Origin: Cyclobacteriaceae bacterium
GTDB lineage: Bacteria > Bacteroidota > Bacteroidia > Cytophagales > Cyclobacteriaceae
Direction of reading: 5' to 3'
Length of the DNA stretch: 44,511 bases
NCBI GenBank assembly: GCA_003565295.1
Contig: PXCO01000277.1
Coordinates: forward strand, 1 to 44,511
The position numbers were made by a program, and so were the translations under genes. This document shows, piece after piece, positions 9,301 to 17,603 of this stretch (position 1 is the stretch's first letter; each line of letters begins with the position of its first letter). The notes under the pieces are model-generated. The model made no database searches and was not told the origin of the DNA. It saw only the letters and a list, made by a program, of their open reading frames with translations.

Positions 9301-10275
9301 CGAAAACCCAAGGCCCACCACCCTGCTTTTCGTTAGAATGTCCCCCTCTCCCATGGAGAATATACTAAGCACTGGAATTGAAATGAACACCAATGTCAAT
9401 GCAATTAAGAGTAAGCTGAGCAAATTAAAGTCAATTCGATAAGCCACTTTATGAAATTGACTGCTCTCCTTTACACCTAATAAATGAAGGGGCTGGCCCG
9501 CCATCTGTAGTGAGGTTAAAAAACCATCATACTCCACCGTCCCTATTTTGAGTTCAAGGTGTTGGTCGCCCCTATTGGAGGAGGAAAACCCCTTATCCTC
9601 CTCGAAACTACCTTTTTTAATTCCCTCGTGGTCTAAAAGTTCCAGTCCTCTTGAGCTTTCGGGGAAAATCACTTTTCCCAGGCTGTCCAATATGTATATT
9701 TCATCAAAAAACCGGTTCTGTTGATTGAACTTCATTAGATCCTCAAAGGGAATTACATGTAAGGACTCGAATATAAGTGGATGGGTCTCCTCCTGAAACG
9801 CATAGGTTCTTGCTATCTTCGAATTTATCAATGAAGACTGTAAACTTACAGATTCATCTTGAAGGTAAGGCTCAAAGTCGACCCATAAACCCGCTACCTC
9901 TAAACAGGCCTGCCCATCCCTAAAAACGATATTAGCTTCAAGCCCCCTGTAAAATTCATTTACCCTATCCTGAGAAAGCTGAGAAAGTTTCAACACCTCA
10001 AAAGGATGGTTTTTATCCAACAAACCTGCTAATTGTCCTGCGGGGGATTCCTCTCCTTCAATACTTCGAACCATGTTTCTGATAAAATAACCTTCAAGCC
10101 TATCTTGGTAATTGTTAAAGGTTTCCAGAAGACTAAGTTTGGACAAAGAAATGGCCTTTAAGGATTGGGCCTCTAATTGTTCACGGTTAGATTGGGACTG
10201 AAAATACAGGTACACTGCAATCAATGACAGCAGTCCAAAAACAAAAACCCATAAACGTATTTCCCTGATTTTCAT
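6343..10275 (-). CDS. Large polytopic membrane protein, Cache-like sensor, unknown family
   Basis: This 1310-residue protein is not a family I recognise. I read about 12 membrane segments: 9-25, 283-307, 319-341, 592-613, 646-670, 671-692, 707-727, 731-755, 799-819, 920-940, 1253-1271 and 1280-1297. Two large outer regions (26-282 and 342-590) resemble tandem sensor domains. The second contains IPNRDYVRAVNAKGPGHAFI and a following GKLEGVISIGEGM strand, a pattern like dCache ligand domains. A third outer loop spans roughly 820-919. The inner part 941-1252 has no kinase, GGDEF, phosphatase or methyl-accepting signature; residues about 1165-1232 read like a winged helix. The gene is monocistronic with 246 bp before and 145 bp after. 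A sensor of unknown output is an inference. Confidence 0.85.
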   Translation of the reverse strand: MKIREIRLWVFVFGLLSLIAVYLYFQSQSNREQLEAQSLKAISLSKLSLLETFNNYQDRLEGYFIRNMVRSIEGEESPAGQLAGLLDKNHPFEVLKLSQLSQDRVNEFYRGLEANIVFRDGQACLEVAGLWVDFEPYLQDESVSLQSSLINSKIARTYAFQEETHPLIFESLHVIPFEDLMKFNQQNRFFDEIYILDSLGKVIFPESSRGLELLDHEGIKKGSFEEDKGFSSSNRGDQHLELKIGTVEYDGFLTSLQMAGQPLHLLGVKESSQFHKVAYRIDFNLLSLLLIALTLVFISIPVLSIFSMGEGDILTKSRVVGLGFSLIMFMLILGFSVAFFQNQQTAKHPFLKVNDEESEIQQIEGEFITEITYLLEKLNHPEVENEFLVKNFRLPVYEYLTFSIEKSTLGDVSTFVFAGSNPKKIKFSDRPVVSIPNRDYVRAVNAKGPGHAFISSQFSKASGKLEGVISIGEGMKGKAVTFAIDSLSPELSNRHRYFLFKPGGEVLLKSDKVNIPVSQLQDALGGSKWEEIRSLVENNPEPGNRDFWEVPVHVNGYGYVAILKKLDLSSFDAPIWGLYLVDQHLQNTLHALTALEALLILLTYFVVLIILTVFHRLTNPRNIYLKVKPFEFEWYRPSLGKRDAFLFANYLMFVFIILFALAYLFLSLNFFMSLLWAIIFSYVSSICNYVLIHGMNVRREGVKVANFLGPALFIALLAMAAQLIFVFGTSQGIIIVFTIALLILLIGFIFLCAYMSGFNKFLKLSPDIENPSTLLEKAHLRLTRFWANFTRLPVEKRIYALNFLLWVFILGFIPGYIIHRHVFHQENYLWQETMSPPHEGSQRVINENGFYHELIQIHEKVRRNNFVKVISRDEQVHDFITASFEAVKRSFFEGRIPLQGNLEGNSRSFVGLVADKFGRVPFLVASVALTLLLLFHLLLRVSDRVFLIDYLFSHERYQLPKAAKQLKRYFIVCLDHLVARNWVFDQFNISENKMRCIDLAKGETPPHHEEKDEASMLISNFHTIAGGSELDILIQSDESKYYDKVFITSGKSILDILKGVEEKNKAHVAEQLKCFLFLTVPLHYKASRMKVPDLYGYFKNDNLELGKLIDDEGLSKLNREISFGHKPEALSALIKATLEGEGRGLVNARERFEKAILTIQRYNKSYFYSIWSLLNFKERKMVYHFAAEGFVNYTNREMLAQLMQKGLIRLSHGKDKLELFSESFKNFVLQNITADELRLFRREERDTGNAATIKGAVISFVFIAVALLSLFDPSLVDKTVAYLSAAIGVMGTLYSFSQKLLGKLWGKKES

Positions 10276-10420
10276 GCTTTAGAATGGTATGTTGGGCTAA
10301 AAATATATGTATTCTAAATGTACACAATCACACCTATAAAAAAAAACCCTGCAAAATAACTTAAAAGTATTTCTGATCTATTTAAAAATAATCAATTAAA
10401 ATCATTAGATTTTACAAGCA

Positions 10421-10741
10421 TTAAATACTGATCTTTAGTCCAGATTCCTGCAATTCGGCTTTGTAAACCTTCAAGTCCCTGCAATCCCCCGCCTTGACTC
10501 TTCCTGAGTTTAGCTCAAAACGGTAATGGTGAAGGGGGCAAATCACCTCTTGAAATTCATTGAGTTGGCCTTCCCGGAGATTTGCCAACCTATGGGGACA
10601 TAGCCGTTCGAAGGCAAAGAAAGATTTTCCGTCCCTTGTCACACACACCTTTTGGTCACCAAGCTGCACTTCTTTAATCGTTCTATTAGGAAAAAGGGCA
10701 ATGACTTCATCTGCTGAATTGCCTAAGGTGAAGGTTCTCAT
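10421..10741 (-). CDS. Small Rieske [2Fe-2S] ferredoxin-like protein
   Basis: The 106-residue protein has the Rieske cluster ligands Cys48-x-His50 (CPH) and Cys68-x2-His71 (CPLH), 17 residues apart. It has no signal peptide or membrane anchor, so it is cytoplasmic, like NirD-type or dioxygenase ferredoxin components. No oxygenase, nitrite reductase or ferredoxin reductase gene lies nearby, so the electron partner is unknown. It lies 90 bp beyond the phosphatase gene, with a strong terminator in between, so it probably has its own promoter. Confidence 0.9.
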   Translation of the reverse strand: MRTFTLGNSADEVIALFPNRTIKEVQLGDQKVCVTRDGKSFFAFERLCPHRLANLREGQLNEFQEVICPLHHYRFELNSGRVKAGDCRDLKVYKAELQESGLKISI

Positions 10742-10771
10742 CTTATGTTTATTTTGCTGCAGGGCTAAAAT

Positions 10772-10816
10772 AAAAAAGTCCTGGCAAAGGTCTAAGTCCT
10801 ATGCCAAGACTTTTGT
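10772..10816 (-). terminator. Terminator of the phosphatase/carbohydrate operon
   Basis: The arms 10774-10786 and 10802-10814 form a 13-bp stem (AAAAGTCTTGGCA pairing with TGCCAGGACTTTT in the minus transcript, with one G-U pair) and a 15-base loop. A U run follows. It lies directly after the metallophosphoesterase stop and marks the probable 3' end of the minus-strand carbohydrate transcript. Confidence 0.75.
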
Positions 10817-10831
10817 CTTCCCCTCATTAAA

Positions 10832-12415
10832 TCATTTGTTTATTACGACTGGTTTGGCCAAGGTATATTCGCTACGGCCAAAATGTGTTCTCCCAAACAT
10901 ATCTGTAGCCCGTACTTCGATTTTATGTTTACCTTCCCCGAGATTGGTAGGAATACTTCCCCTCCAAAGATGTGCCGAATTAACGGGGTTGGAAGGCCTT
11001 CTACCGGGCATCAGGGTTTCTGCGGTGTCCCACTCCATCACTTCAGCTGAAAATTTAGGGTCTGGGACCTCCACCCAGTTCATTGGTCTCCAATCTCCAT
11101 CATCTATACGATATTCTACCTTGTCATCCTCATGTCCCATATAGAAATTGACAAATATTCCTGCCTGCGTACCACGGTTATTCGCTACTACCTTGGGGTG
11201 AAAGATATGCATCTGGTGGTCCCTTGGCTTATCCAAGACCCTATAGGTTAGTTTGTAATCTGTGCCTTTTACCTCTAGCAAGGTGTACCCTTTTGGGGTG
11301 CCATCTCTCATGGTGGATACCGGAAGCCCTTCATCATCAAGCTTCCCAGAGTACCAGTCACCATTTGTGGTACCTGCATTAAATTCATGAAAAGGTCGCT
11401 TCCCCTTCCAGCCATCTTCCTGCCCATACAAGTGATGTCGTTGGTAATGGGTATGCGCAGAAAAGGCCAGTACATTTTCGAAATCCTTTAACATGTCAAA
11501 CAATCGCTGACGATCTGCATTACGAAAAGAGCCCTCTTCAATATGATACAAAGGGATGTGCTGGGCGATTATGATCAAGGAATTTTTATCAAGGTGGCTA
11601 AGGTAGTTTTCCACAAAATCGAGCTGATCCTCCCTATAGCCTCCCCAGTACCCTTGCCCGTCCCTAGGATCCGGATACAGAATATCGTCAAGGACAACAA
11701 AATGGGCGTCCCCGTGATTAAAAGCATAATTGGCAGGGCCAAATGTAGCCTCAAAGGATTCATCGGTGTGCTCGTCCACCTTGGCATCGTAGTTCATGTC
11801 GTGATTCCCCATCACATTAAACCAAGGCAGCCCCATCCCCTGTACGACTTGTGCATAATTGGAGTGAAGTGAAAGGTCATCCCCTACCAAATCCCCCAGG
11901 GTTAACCCAAAACTTACGCCCTCTTCGCCTTTGGCCTTTTCCACCACGCTTCGTTTAAAATATTCAAGCTCCTCTATGTTGTAGGGCTGGGAATCTCCAA
12001 AAATGTAGGCGGTGAAGTTATCTTCTTCATCCGCTTTTTGTAATGCGAAATCTATGGATTTTGTTAATTTTCCCGTAGATGCCACACCTTCATATTTAAG
12101 GGCCGGGGAGCCTTTTGGCTTGTGTATATAATAAAATTGAGGTAAGTTGTTTTCACCCAATGGCAAGGAATAGCCACTGGGCTTTACCACAAAAATTATA
12201 TTATCATCACCTACAGGAAGAGCATACCTCCCTTTGTCATCCGTAAGCACCACTTCTTTTCCGTTGCTAACGGCTACCCCGGGAATCCCATTTTCCCTTC
12301 TTTCCTTCTTTCCATTTTCATTGAGGTCCTCGAATACTACCCCTGTAGCAGTTTCTTGGGCAATTACCGGTAGGAATACCAGTAAGCAGCCCACTAATAA
12401 CAATAATTTTCTCAT
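10832..12415 (-). CDS. Secreted calcineurin-like metallophosphoesterase
   Basis: The 527-residue protein begins with a cleavable signal peptide (LLLVGCLLVFLPVIAQ). Residues about 23-125 form an SdrD-B/metallophos-N-like beta domain (VFEDLNENGKKERRENGIPG). The central dimetal phosphoesterase domain carries FGDSQ (139-143), GDLVGDD (174-180), GNHD (203-206), a QH motif and SAHTH. The C-terminal 150 residues are a beta-rich metallophos-C domain. All metal ligands are present, so an active exported phosphatase or phosphodiesterase is expected. It is the last gene before a terminator. In this locus it may release phosphate from a sugar phosphate or phosphorylated glycan; that substrate is an inference. 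Confidence 0.9.
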   Translation of the reverse strand: MRKLLLLVGCLLVFLPVIAQETATGVVFEDLNENGKKERRENGIPGVAVSNGKEVVLTDDKGRYALPVGDDNIIFVVKPSGYSLPLGENNLPQFYYIHKPKGSPALKYEGVASTGKLTKSIDFALQKADEEDNFTAYIFGDSQPYNIEELEYFKRSVVEKAKGEEGVSFGLTLGDLVGDDLSLHSNYAQVVQGMGLPWFNVMGNHDMNYDAKVDEHTDESFEATFGPANYAFNHGDAHFVVLDDILYPDPRDGQGYWGGYREDQLDFVENYLSHLDKNSLIIIAQHIPLYHIEEGSFRNADRQRLFDMLKDFENVLAFSAHTHYQRHHLYGQEDGWKGKRPFHEFNAGTTNGDWYSGKLDDEGLPVSTMRDGTPKGYTLLEVKGTDYKLTYRVLDKPRDHQMHIFHPKVVANNRGTQAGIFVNFYMGHEDDKVEYRIDDGDWRPMNWVEVPDPKFSAEVMEWDTAETLMPGRRPSNPVNSAHLWRGSIPTNLGEGKHKIEVRATDMFGRTHFGRSEYTLAKPVVINK

Positions 12416-12509
12416 GCCTTACAGTTGTTTGATTGGATTTAATCAGAATGGGAAATTACATTTCTTCGGGTTATTTAATTTAAACCTTAGGTTATGATTG
12501 TATTAATTA

Positions 12510-13652
12510 TTAGTTCCCTTGGTTATAAAATACGGCCAAACCGTCTTTTCCGGCTACTACCACATCCTTAAAGCCGGATTGATTCACATCCTCTACGGCA
12601 AAAAATATCCCTGCACCTTTACCCTCTCCAAATGGCCCATAGCTAATGATGTTTTTGGTAAAGGAATTACCATTCCATTTGAAATAATAAATGCCCAAGT
12701 GATCATCAGCTCCTGGGTCATTTCCATTATGTGCCCGGTACCTTTTTCCGGTTACCAGTTCCATTTGCCCATCATTATCTATATCCACCCATTCAAGGCA
12801 GTGATATTGGGATTGAAAGGGATCTATAGAATGTTTCACGAATTTAACTTGACCGCTTTCCGTTACCTGCTCGTACCAATCCAGCCCATAATCATGGGCC
12901 TGTCCTACTATCAAATCATTGAGACCATCCCCATTTACATCTACCACCAAAATAGGCACGCTGGCACTCCCTAAATCAAAATCCTGATGAAATTTCCATT
13001 CCCCATTTTCTCTATTTTCCGGGGCCTCCAGCCATCCGTTGTGTAGGATAAAGTCACCTCTCCCATCTCCATTTACATCACCAAAGCCAAGCCCGTGGCC
13101 ATGCTTATCCACCACATTGATTTTGAAAAACTCCCCGGCCCCATTACCCTGACCGTCTTTTTTCAATTTATAATAGGACAATGGCTTGCCGGGTGTATTG
13201 GGGACGATATCAAGGGATCCATCACCGTCAACGTCCCAGGCTCGGGTTGTCTCTATATTACCGGTCTCTGCAATTTCGTGGGTGGTCCATTCCCCATTAT
13301 TACCTGGGTTTTCTTTCCATAACAATTTCCCCCCAAACCAGCCACCGGTTACAAAGTCCATCTTCCCATCCCCATTCACGTCCATAGGAATGGTTGAAAA
13401 GTCGTCATAATATTCACCGACTCTTTTGATCTGTCCTATCAGGTGCCTTTCCTTGAACGATGGTCCTTTGTACCAAAAATTACCGGAAACAATATCCAGC
13501 TTCCCGTCTCCATCCACATCAAAAACATTCACCGACTCCGTACTTTCTGTTGCGATGAGTTGTTTTTTGAAGATCAGAGGATTACTTTCTTTTGGTTGGG
13601 AATATGCCCAAACCAAAAATGTGAAAAGCAAGTTCAAGGAATAGTAATGCAT
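12510..13652 (-). CDS. Secreted FG-GAP/VCBS repeat beta-propeller protein
   Basis: The 380-residue protein has an N-terminal signal peptide and about seven calcium-binding loops of the form DVDGDGKLDIV, spread along the chain (DVNGDGKMDF, DVDGDGSLDIV, DVNGDGRGDFI, DVNGDGLNDLI, DIDNDGQMELV, DVNQSGFKDVV). This is one complete seven-bladed propeller. There is no lipobox and no T9SS tail. Such proteins often sit beside ThuA-like and TIM-barrel epimerase genes in Bacteroidota and Planctomycetes sugar loci. A role in binding glycan, or as an exported lyase-like enzyme, is possible but unproven. It follows the hydrolase gene after 12 bases. Confidence 0.88.
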   Translation of the reverse strand: MHYYSLNLLFTFLVWAYSQPKESNPLIFKKQLIATESTESVNVFDVDGDGKLDIVSGNFWYKGPSFKERHLIGQIKRVGEYYDDFSTIPMDVNGDGKMDFVTGGWFGGKLLWKENPGNNGEWTTHEIAETGNIETTRAWDVDGDGSLDIVPNTPGKPLSYYKLKKDGQGNGAGEFFKINVVDKHGHGLGFGDVNGDGRGDFILHNGWLEAPENRENGEWKFHQDFDLGSASVPILVVDVNGDGLNDLIVGQAHDYGLDWYEQVTESGQVKFVKHSIDPFQSQYHCLEWVDIDNDGQMELVTGKRYRAHNGNDPGADDHLGIYYFKWNGNSFTKNIISYGPFGEGKGAGIFFAVEDVNQSGFKDVVVAGKDGLAVFYNQGN

Positions 13653-13664
13653 ATGGATTAGGGT

Positions 13665-14468
13665 TTACTGTTTTTTTAGCCAATCAAGAACCAATTGATT
13701 AAACGCTTCCAAATTCTCCCAGTGAAAGGCATGCCCACTTTCCGGGTATATGTGAAGTTTAGAATTAGGTATAGCAGCAGCTACTTCCCTGGCCATCCAA
13801 ACCGGGGTGAATTCATCTTCTTCTCCTCCCACTACCAATGTCCTATGAGCCACCTGCTTCAATTCCTCCAACACACTGTGGTTGATGCATGCATCTGCCT
13901 GACCTTCCAAACCTATCAAAGGCTGTGGGTTAGGATCCAGGGCAGCGTTATTGCGGTCTTCCAACAGCTGCTCATATGCCGCCTCATCATCCCAGGTTTT
14001 TTTCGACCAGATCAACAATTGCACGTAGGTACTGAACTCTTCCGGTTTAAGCCTGGCCTTGCAATCCTTCATGTGAAGAAAAATCGATTTGGCTTTGGCA
14101 TCGCACCTTGCCCAGGGACACATCAACACCATTTTAGTTACCAAGGCTGCATGTCTTATGGCCAATTGCTGGGCAATCGTGCTGCCCATGGACACACCAA
14201 CCACATCCACCTCCTTCAACCCTAGGTGGTTGAGGATACCCGCACAATCATCGGCCATCATAGCAGTGGTATAAGGACCTGGCGGCTTTTCACTTTTACC
14301 CACTCCCCTGTTATCTACCAGGATACACCTAAAACTTTTTTCCCAAAACTCTACGTGCTTTTCCCAAACAGGGGAAGCCGCCGTAATTCCCATGATCAAT
14401 AGCAAAGGAGTACCTTGCCCCCTTTCTTCATAATACAATTGGATTCCGTTACTGCTGACGAATGGCAT
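13665..14468 (-). CDS. Alpha/beta-fold hydrolase
   Basis: The 267-residue cytoplasmic hydrolase has nucleophile Ser93 in the elbow GVSMGS, the oxyanion region LLIMGITAASPVW, VDNRGVGKSEKP, a catalytic acid in GGEEDEFTP and the C-terminal catalytic His in SGHAFHWEN. The sequence resembles 3-oxoadipate enol-lactonase-like esterases. It is packed between the IolE-like gene (9-base gap) and the FG-GAP gene (12-base gap), so it is in the same transcript. It may open a sugar lactone or remove an acyl group from the imported sugar; this is inferred from context. Confidence 0.88.
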   Translation of the reverse strand: MPFVSSNGIQLYYEERGQGTPLLLIMGITAASPVWEKHVEFWEKSFRCILVDNRGVGKSEKPPGPYTTAMMADDCAGILNHLGLKEVDVVGVSMGSTIAQQLAIRHAALVTKMVLMCPWARCDAKAKSIFLHMKDCKARLKPEEFSTYVQLLIWSKKTWDDEAAYEQLLEDRNNAALDPNPQPLIGLEGQADACINHSVLEELKQVAHRTLVVGGEEDEFTPVWMAREVAAAIPNSKLHIYPESGHAFHWENLEAFNQLVLDWLKKQ

Positions 14469-14477
14469 GGCTTGGAT

Positions 14478-15302
14478 TTATTTAAGGGAAGGGATCAGTG
14501 TTTCTTGCACCCATTTGCCATCATGAAGGGTAACAAAATCAGGGTCCTCCAAAGCCTCCTGTCCTTCATCTTCACAGATAATCCAGCCATCAAAGCCTCT
14601 ATCCTTTAACCACTGAGTAATAGCCACGAAATCAACCTTCCCGTTTCCCATCAAGGTGAATTCAGGATTACCGTCCCAGTCCTTGTAATGAACATGATTG
14701 ATCAAGTCTGCGTACTCCTTCATTTTCCCCAAAGGATCCATGTCTCCATTGATGATATGCCCTACATCAGGACACCACCCGGTCACCTTTGCATCCAAAC
14801 CTCCCAAAATCACCTTGTAGTCTTCCTCTGTCCTGGTAATAGAGGTATGGGGGGAATTGGGATGAAAACTGCTGATCACACCCCTATCACTTGCCCTTTT
14901 CGAAACTTCATTGACGATGTTGACAAGGTTGTTTCTTCTTTTTTCTAATTCATGCCTACCGGTTGGTATCTGCACGGTACATAGCACGGAACCAGGGAAT
15001 TGTTCTAGCATAGAAATGGCATTATCAGCAGTCCTCCGCTCCTCATCCGTTTCCCCATCATTATTCCAATCCAAGGCTAAGGCCACTGCTGCCAAGTCTA
15101 TGTTTTGTTCCTTAAGTTTGTCGGCTAGAAGTTTAGGGTCGGACAAAGGGCCCATCCACGTAAAAATTGGCTGTATTCCGGTAAACCCTGCTTTAGCGAT
15201 TACCTCTATCATATGGGCAAGTTGGCCTTTGTAGGTTTCACCGTTGCCACTCATGAACCAGGTATAAACTTCTGCACCAAATCGAAAGGGATATTGTGAC
15301 AT
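14478..15302 (-). CDS. IolE-like sugar isomerase/epimerase (TIM barrel)
   Basis: The 274-residue protein belongs to the xylose isomerase-like TIM-barrel superfamily. Metal and substrate positions can be read in FHPNSPHT, CPDVGHIINGD, HVHYKDW, LMGNGKVDF and DGWIICEDE, the order seen in IolE-type inosose dehydratases and related sugar epimerases. There is no signal peptide. It is paired with a second TIM-barrel enzyme encoded immediately upstream (52-base gap). The chemistry is dehydration or epimerisation of a keto-sugar or keto-cyclitol; the substrate is unknown. Confidence 0.85.
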   Translation of the reverse strand: MSQYPFRFGAEVYTWFMSGNGETYKGQLAHMIEVIAKAGFTGIQPIFTWMGPLSDPKLLADKLKEQNIDLAAVALALDWNNDGETDEERRTADNAISMLEQFPGSVLCTVQIPTGRHELEKRRNNLVNIVNEVSKRASDRGVISSFHPNSPHTSITRTEEDYKVILGGLDAKVTGWCPDVGHIINGDMDPLGKMKEYADLINHVHYKDWDGNPEFTLMGNGKVDFVAITQWLKDRGFDGWIICEDEGQEALEDPDFVTLHDGKWVQETLIPSLK

Positions 15303-15354
15303 AATTGAATGTTTAGATAAGAAAATAATAATTGAAGAATCTAATCAACATTGC

Positions 15355-16206
15355 TTACAACCCATGTTTGGCTCCCATTTCCTGAATAAAGGAGAGGCCG
15401 TTTTCTGCCATTTCCCAAGGTTGGGAAAACTCTCTCCATACTCCTATGGAGTTGGCAAAAGCAGGGTCATTCCTGGTAAAGCCCTCAATGGTCAGCCATC
15501 CTTTAAACTTGATCTCTGCAAGGGCGGCAAAGACCTCATCAAAGGGCACATGCCCGGAACCGGGGGTCCCCCTGTCATTCTCGCTGATATGAACATGCCC
15601 AAGATAAGGGGCAATTTTCTTTATGGCATCGCCCAATTTCTTTTCTTCAATATTGGCATGATGGGTGTCAAACATCGCCTTAACATTGGGGTGATCCACT
15701 TTTTTGATCAACTTTATCAGTTGGTCCATGGTGTTGCAAAGGTAACATTCGAAGCGGTTCAATGCTTCGGGAGTCAATAAAATGCCTGCTTTTTCCGCAT
15801 ATTCCCCCGCCTTGTTCAGCACTTCCGCACTTCTGTCATATTCATCCTCTTCGGGTGCCCTTTGGGCAAAAGTACTGAAAGCAGAGTGAAAGGGCCCACA
15901 GATTACCTGGGCGCCAAGGTCTTGTGATCGGTCTATGGTCCACTTGATTTTATCAAGTGCTTTTTCCCTTACTTTTGCCTCGGGGTCTATGGGGTTTTCA
16001 TCTGGCCCTAGTACAAATACAGTAGTGGTCTCCAGCCCCAGGTCGGCAGTAAATTGGCCTATGTCTTTATAGGCCTTTTCGTCAGGCCCACCTACAAAAA
16101 ACTCCACACCGTCATACCCGGTTTTCTTCAGTCTTTCTATGATTGGCTTTAAATGGTCTGATACTTCGGCGGACCATGCCAGCACATTAAATCCAATTTT
16201 ATTCAT
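15355..16206 (-). CDS. Ketose 3-epimerase (D-tagatose/psicose 3-epimerase-like)
   Basis: The 283-residue protein is a TIM barrel whose motifs match the D-tagatose 3-epimerase family closely: LTPEALNRFECYLCNT, MFDTHHANIEEK, HVHISENDRGTPGSGH and LTIEGF. The expected metal ligands are Glu147, Asp180, His206 and Glu241, with the same spacing as the family's four ligands. It would invert C3 of a free ketose in the cytoplasm, or act on a 3-keto sugar. It is first of the two TIM-barrel genes; a palindromic repeat fills the 168 bp between it and the ThuA-like gene upstream. Confidence 0.87.
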   Translation of the reverse strand: MNKIGFNVLAWSAEVSDHLKPIIERLKKTGYDGVEFFVGGPDEKAYKDIGQFTADLGLETTTVFVLGPDENPIDPEAKVREKALDKIKWTIDRSQDLGAQVICGPFHSAFSTFAQRAPEEDEYDRSAEVLNKAGEYAEKAGILLTPEALNRFECYLCNTMDQLIKLIKKVDHPNVKAMFDTHHANIEEKKLGDAIKKIAPYLGHVHISENDRGTPGSGHVPFDEVFAALAEIKFKGWLTIEGFTRNDPAFANSIGVWREFSQPWEMAENGLSFIQEMGAKHGL

Positions 16207-16230
16207 GTGTTTATATTTTTTTTATTTGCC

Positions 16231-16363
16231 ACTACTCGCCCCGAACTCGATTCGGGATAGCCTGCCCCGATCCCTCGGGGGAATCTCGCATGATTTTAAT
16301 CATTCCTCCGTGCCTCGCTTGAGTCATGCCCTGAATGCCGTCAGGACAGGCTCGATTTCAGGG
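16231..16363 (+). repeat. Dispersed palindromic repeat A, copy 1
   Basis: This 133-bp non-coding element contains inverted segments (CCGAACTCGATTCGGGATAG; CTGAATGCCGTCAGG). The same element, in the opposite orientation and longer, lies at 25861-26030, and a shorter copy at 36481-36566. Shared blocks are GGGAGAATCTCGC-like, ATGATTTTAATCAT-like and a CTCGATTTCA end. It occupies the gap between the ThuA-like and epimerase genes and could affect their shared transcript. Confidence 0.8.
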
Positions 16364-16374
16364 TTATTTTTTGT

Positions 16375-17418
16375 TTATTTAAAATCGGCCACTTTCATAC
16401 CTTTCCTGAAATTGTCAAACCCAAACATAGTGGGTTGATAATCGCCTACGATGTCCACTTTCGTTGCTTCAGTAATATGCTCATCCATGTCCAGACACCA
16501 ATAGGCCGCGTTTACCACCAGCTTTCTCAAATCTTCACTTTCCAAATCCACAGAAGCCCCCATAGTGCTGGTAAAGACCTTACCTCTGTTCCCTTGATCA
16601 GAAGTGTAGGACTTCACCCAAGCTATGGGCATGAGTGCTTTTTCCCATACTACCGGGGTATCCGCTTGCATGCCTTCCGTGGGAATGCCATGTATCAGCA
16701 CAGAGGCATCCTCCCCTATTCCTTTTACAGTGTAGACGTCGGATGGCACCCAAATATCCTTAACTCCCCTTAAGATAGGATGTTTTTCTTCGTAGGCCAA
16801 CCCGTCTAGAAGTGCCCTTGTGCCTTCTACACCATGATTGCCATGGTGTGCCACCCAAGTTTCACCAAGAATTCTTTTCCCAAACCCTTTTTCCCATCCT
16901 TCCTTTTCGGCCTGCCAATGGTAATGGCCGTATGCGCTCTTACTGTCTTTACCGAAATTAAAAGCATGGGTGGAGGTCCTTAGGCCGATAATGGGTTTAC
17001 CGGCTTGCACATAATTGTCAATAAATTTCATTTGCTCGTCGGGAAGTTCCCTGAAACGGATCAGCATAATGACCAGGTCGGCTTCTTCCAAATGGGAAAG
17101 CCCGGGGATATTATTTTTATAATTCGGTACGATTTCGTTGGTGGAAGGGTCAATGGAGAATAAAACCGTACAGTGAAACCCATGATGTTCGGCAAGAATT
17201 TTGCCCAACATTGGCATGCCTTCTTCGGAGCGATATTCATCATCCCCACTGATGAGCACGATTTTTTTCCCTTTACCGGGGCCGCCCTCTCCCTTAAACT
17301 CCAGCCACTTTTCACCGTGCTGGGCTTGACAATAGCTGCCCCCCCATGTGAAAGTAAGCAACATCATTACGATAAAAAGCGGATGTTGTTGGTTTTTTAA
17401 TTTGCCGATCATGTACAA
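16375..17418 (-). CDS. Exported ThuA-like protein (class I glutamine amidotransferase fold)
   Basis: The 347-residue protein has an N-terminal signal peptide (MMLLTFTWGGSYCQAQ). The body follows the ThuA pattern: KKIVLISGDDEYRSEEGMP, then ADLVIMLIRFRELPDEQMKF, KPIIGLRTSTHAF and a WVAHHGNHGVEG segment. ThuA-like proteins have a glutaminase-like fold without a proven amidotransferase function and recur in keto-sugar and trehalose utilisation loci; the reaction is not established. It is separated from susD by two hairpins. Met4 is an alternative start. The signal peptide places it in the periplasm, unlike the two cytoplasmic TIM barrels downstream. Confidence 0.87.
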   Translation of the reverse strand: MYMIGKLKNQQHPLFIVMMLLTFTWGGSYCQAQHGEKWLEFKGEGGPGKGKKIVLISGDDEYRSEEGMPMLGKILAEHHGFHCTVLFSIDPSTNEIVPNYKNNIPGLSHLEEADLVIMLIRFRELPDEQMKFIDNYVQAGKPIIGLRTSTHAFNFGKDSKSAYGHYHWQAEKEGWEKGFGKRILGETWVAHHGNHGVEGTRALLDGLAYEEKHPILRGVKDIWVPSDVYTVKGIGEDASVLIHGIPTEGMQADTPVVWEKALMPIAWVKSYTSDQGNRGKVFTSTMGASVDLESEDLRKLVVNAAYWCLDMDEHITEATKVDIVGDYQPTMFGFDNFRKGMKVADFK

Positions 17419-17508
17419 TTCTATTTAGGTTGGGTTACAGGTGTGGTTTAAAACCCTTAAGATAGTGATTTAATCTGGATTGAAAACAGTGTTTTATGTA
17501 ACTGTATT

Positions 17509-17574
17509 CATTAAAGCTGACAACCGGAACTATCGGCTTTAATGGGAAAGGGAGGAAAAAACCTCTCCTCCCTT
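17509..17574 (-). terminator. Two adjacent hairpins after susD
   Basis: The first hairpin pairs CATTAAAGC (17509-17517) with GCTTTAATG (17536-17544). The second pairs AAGGGAGG (17548-17555) with CCTCCCTT (17567-17574) and ends in a short T run on the minus strand. Together they fill the 185-bp gap between susD and the ThuA-like gene. They could terminate part of the susCD transcript or stabilise its 3' end; the T run is short, so full termination is uncertain. Confidence 0.45.
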
Positions 17575-17603
17575 AAAGTGATTATGCGATTAACGGCCTT
17601 CCA

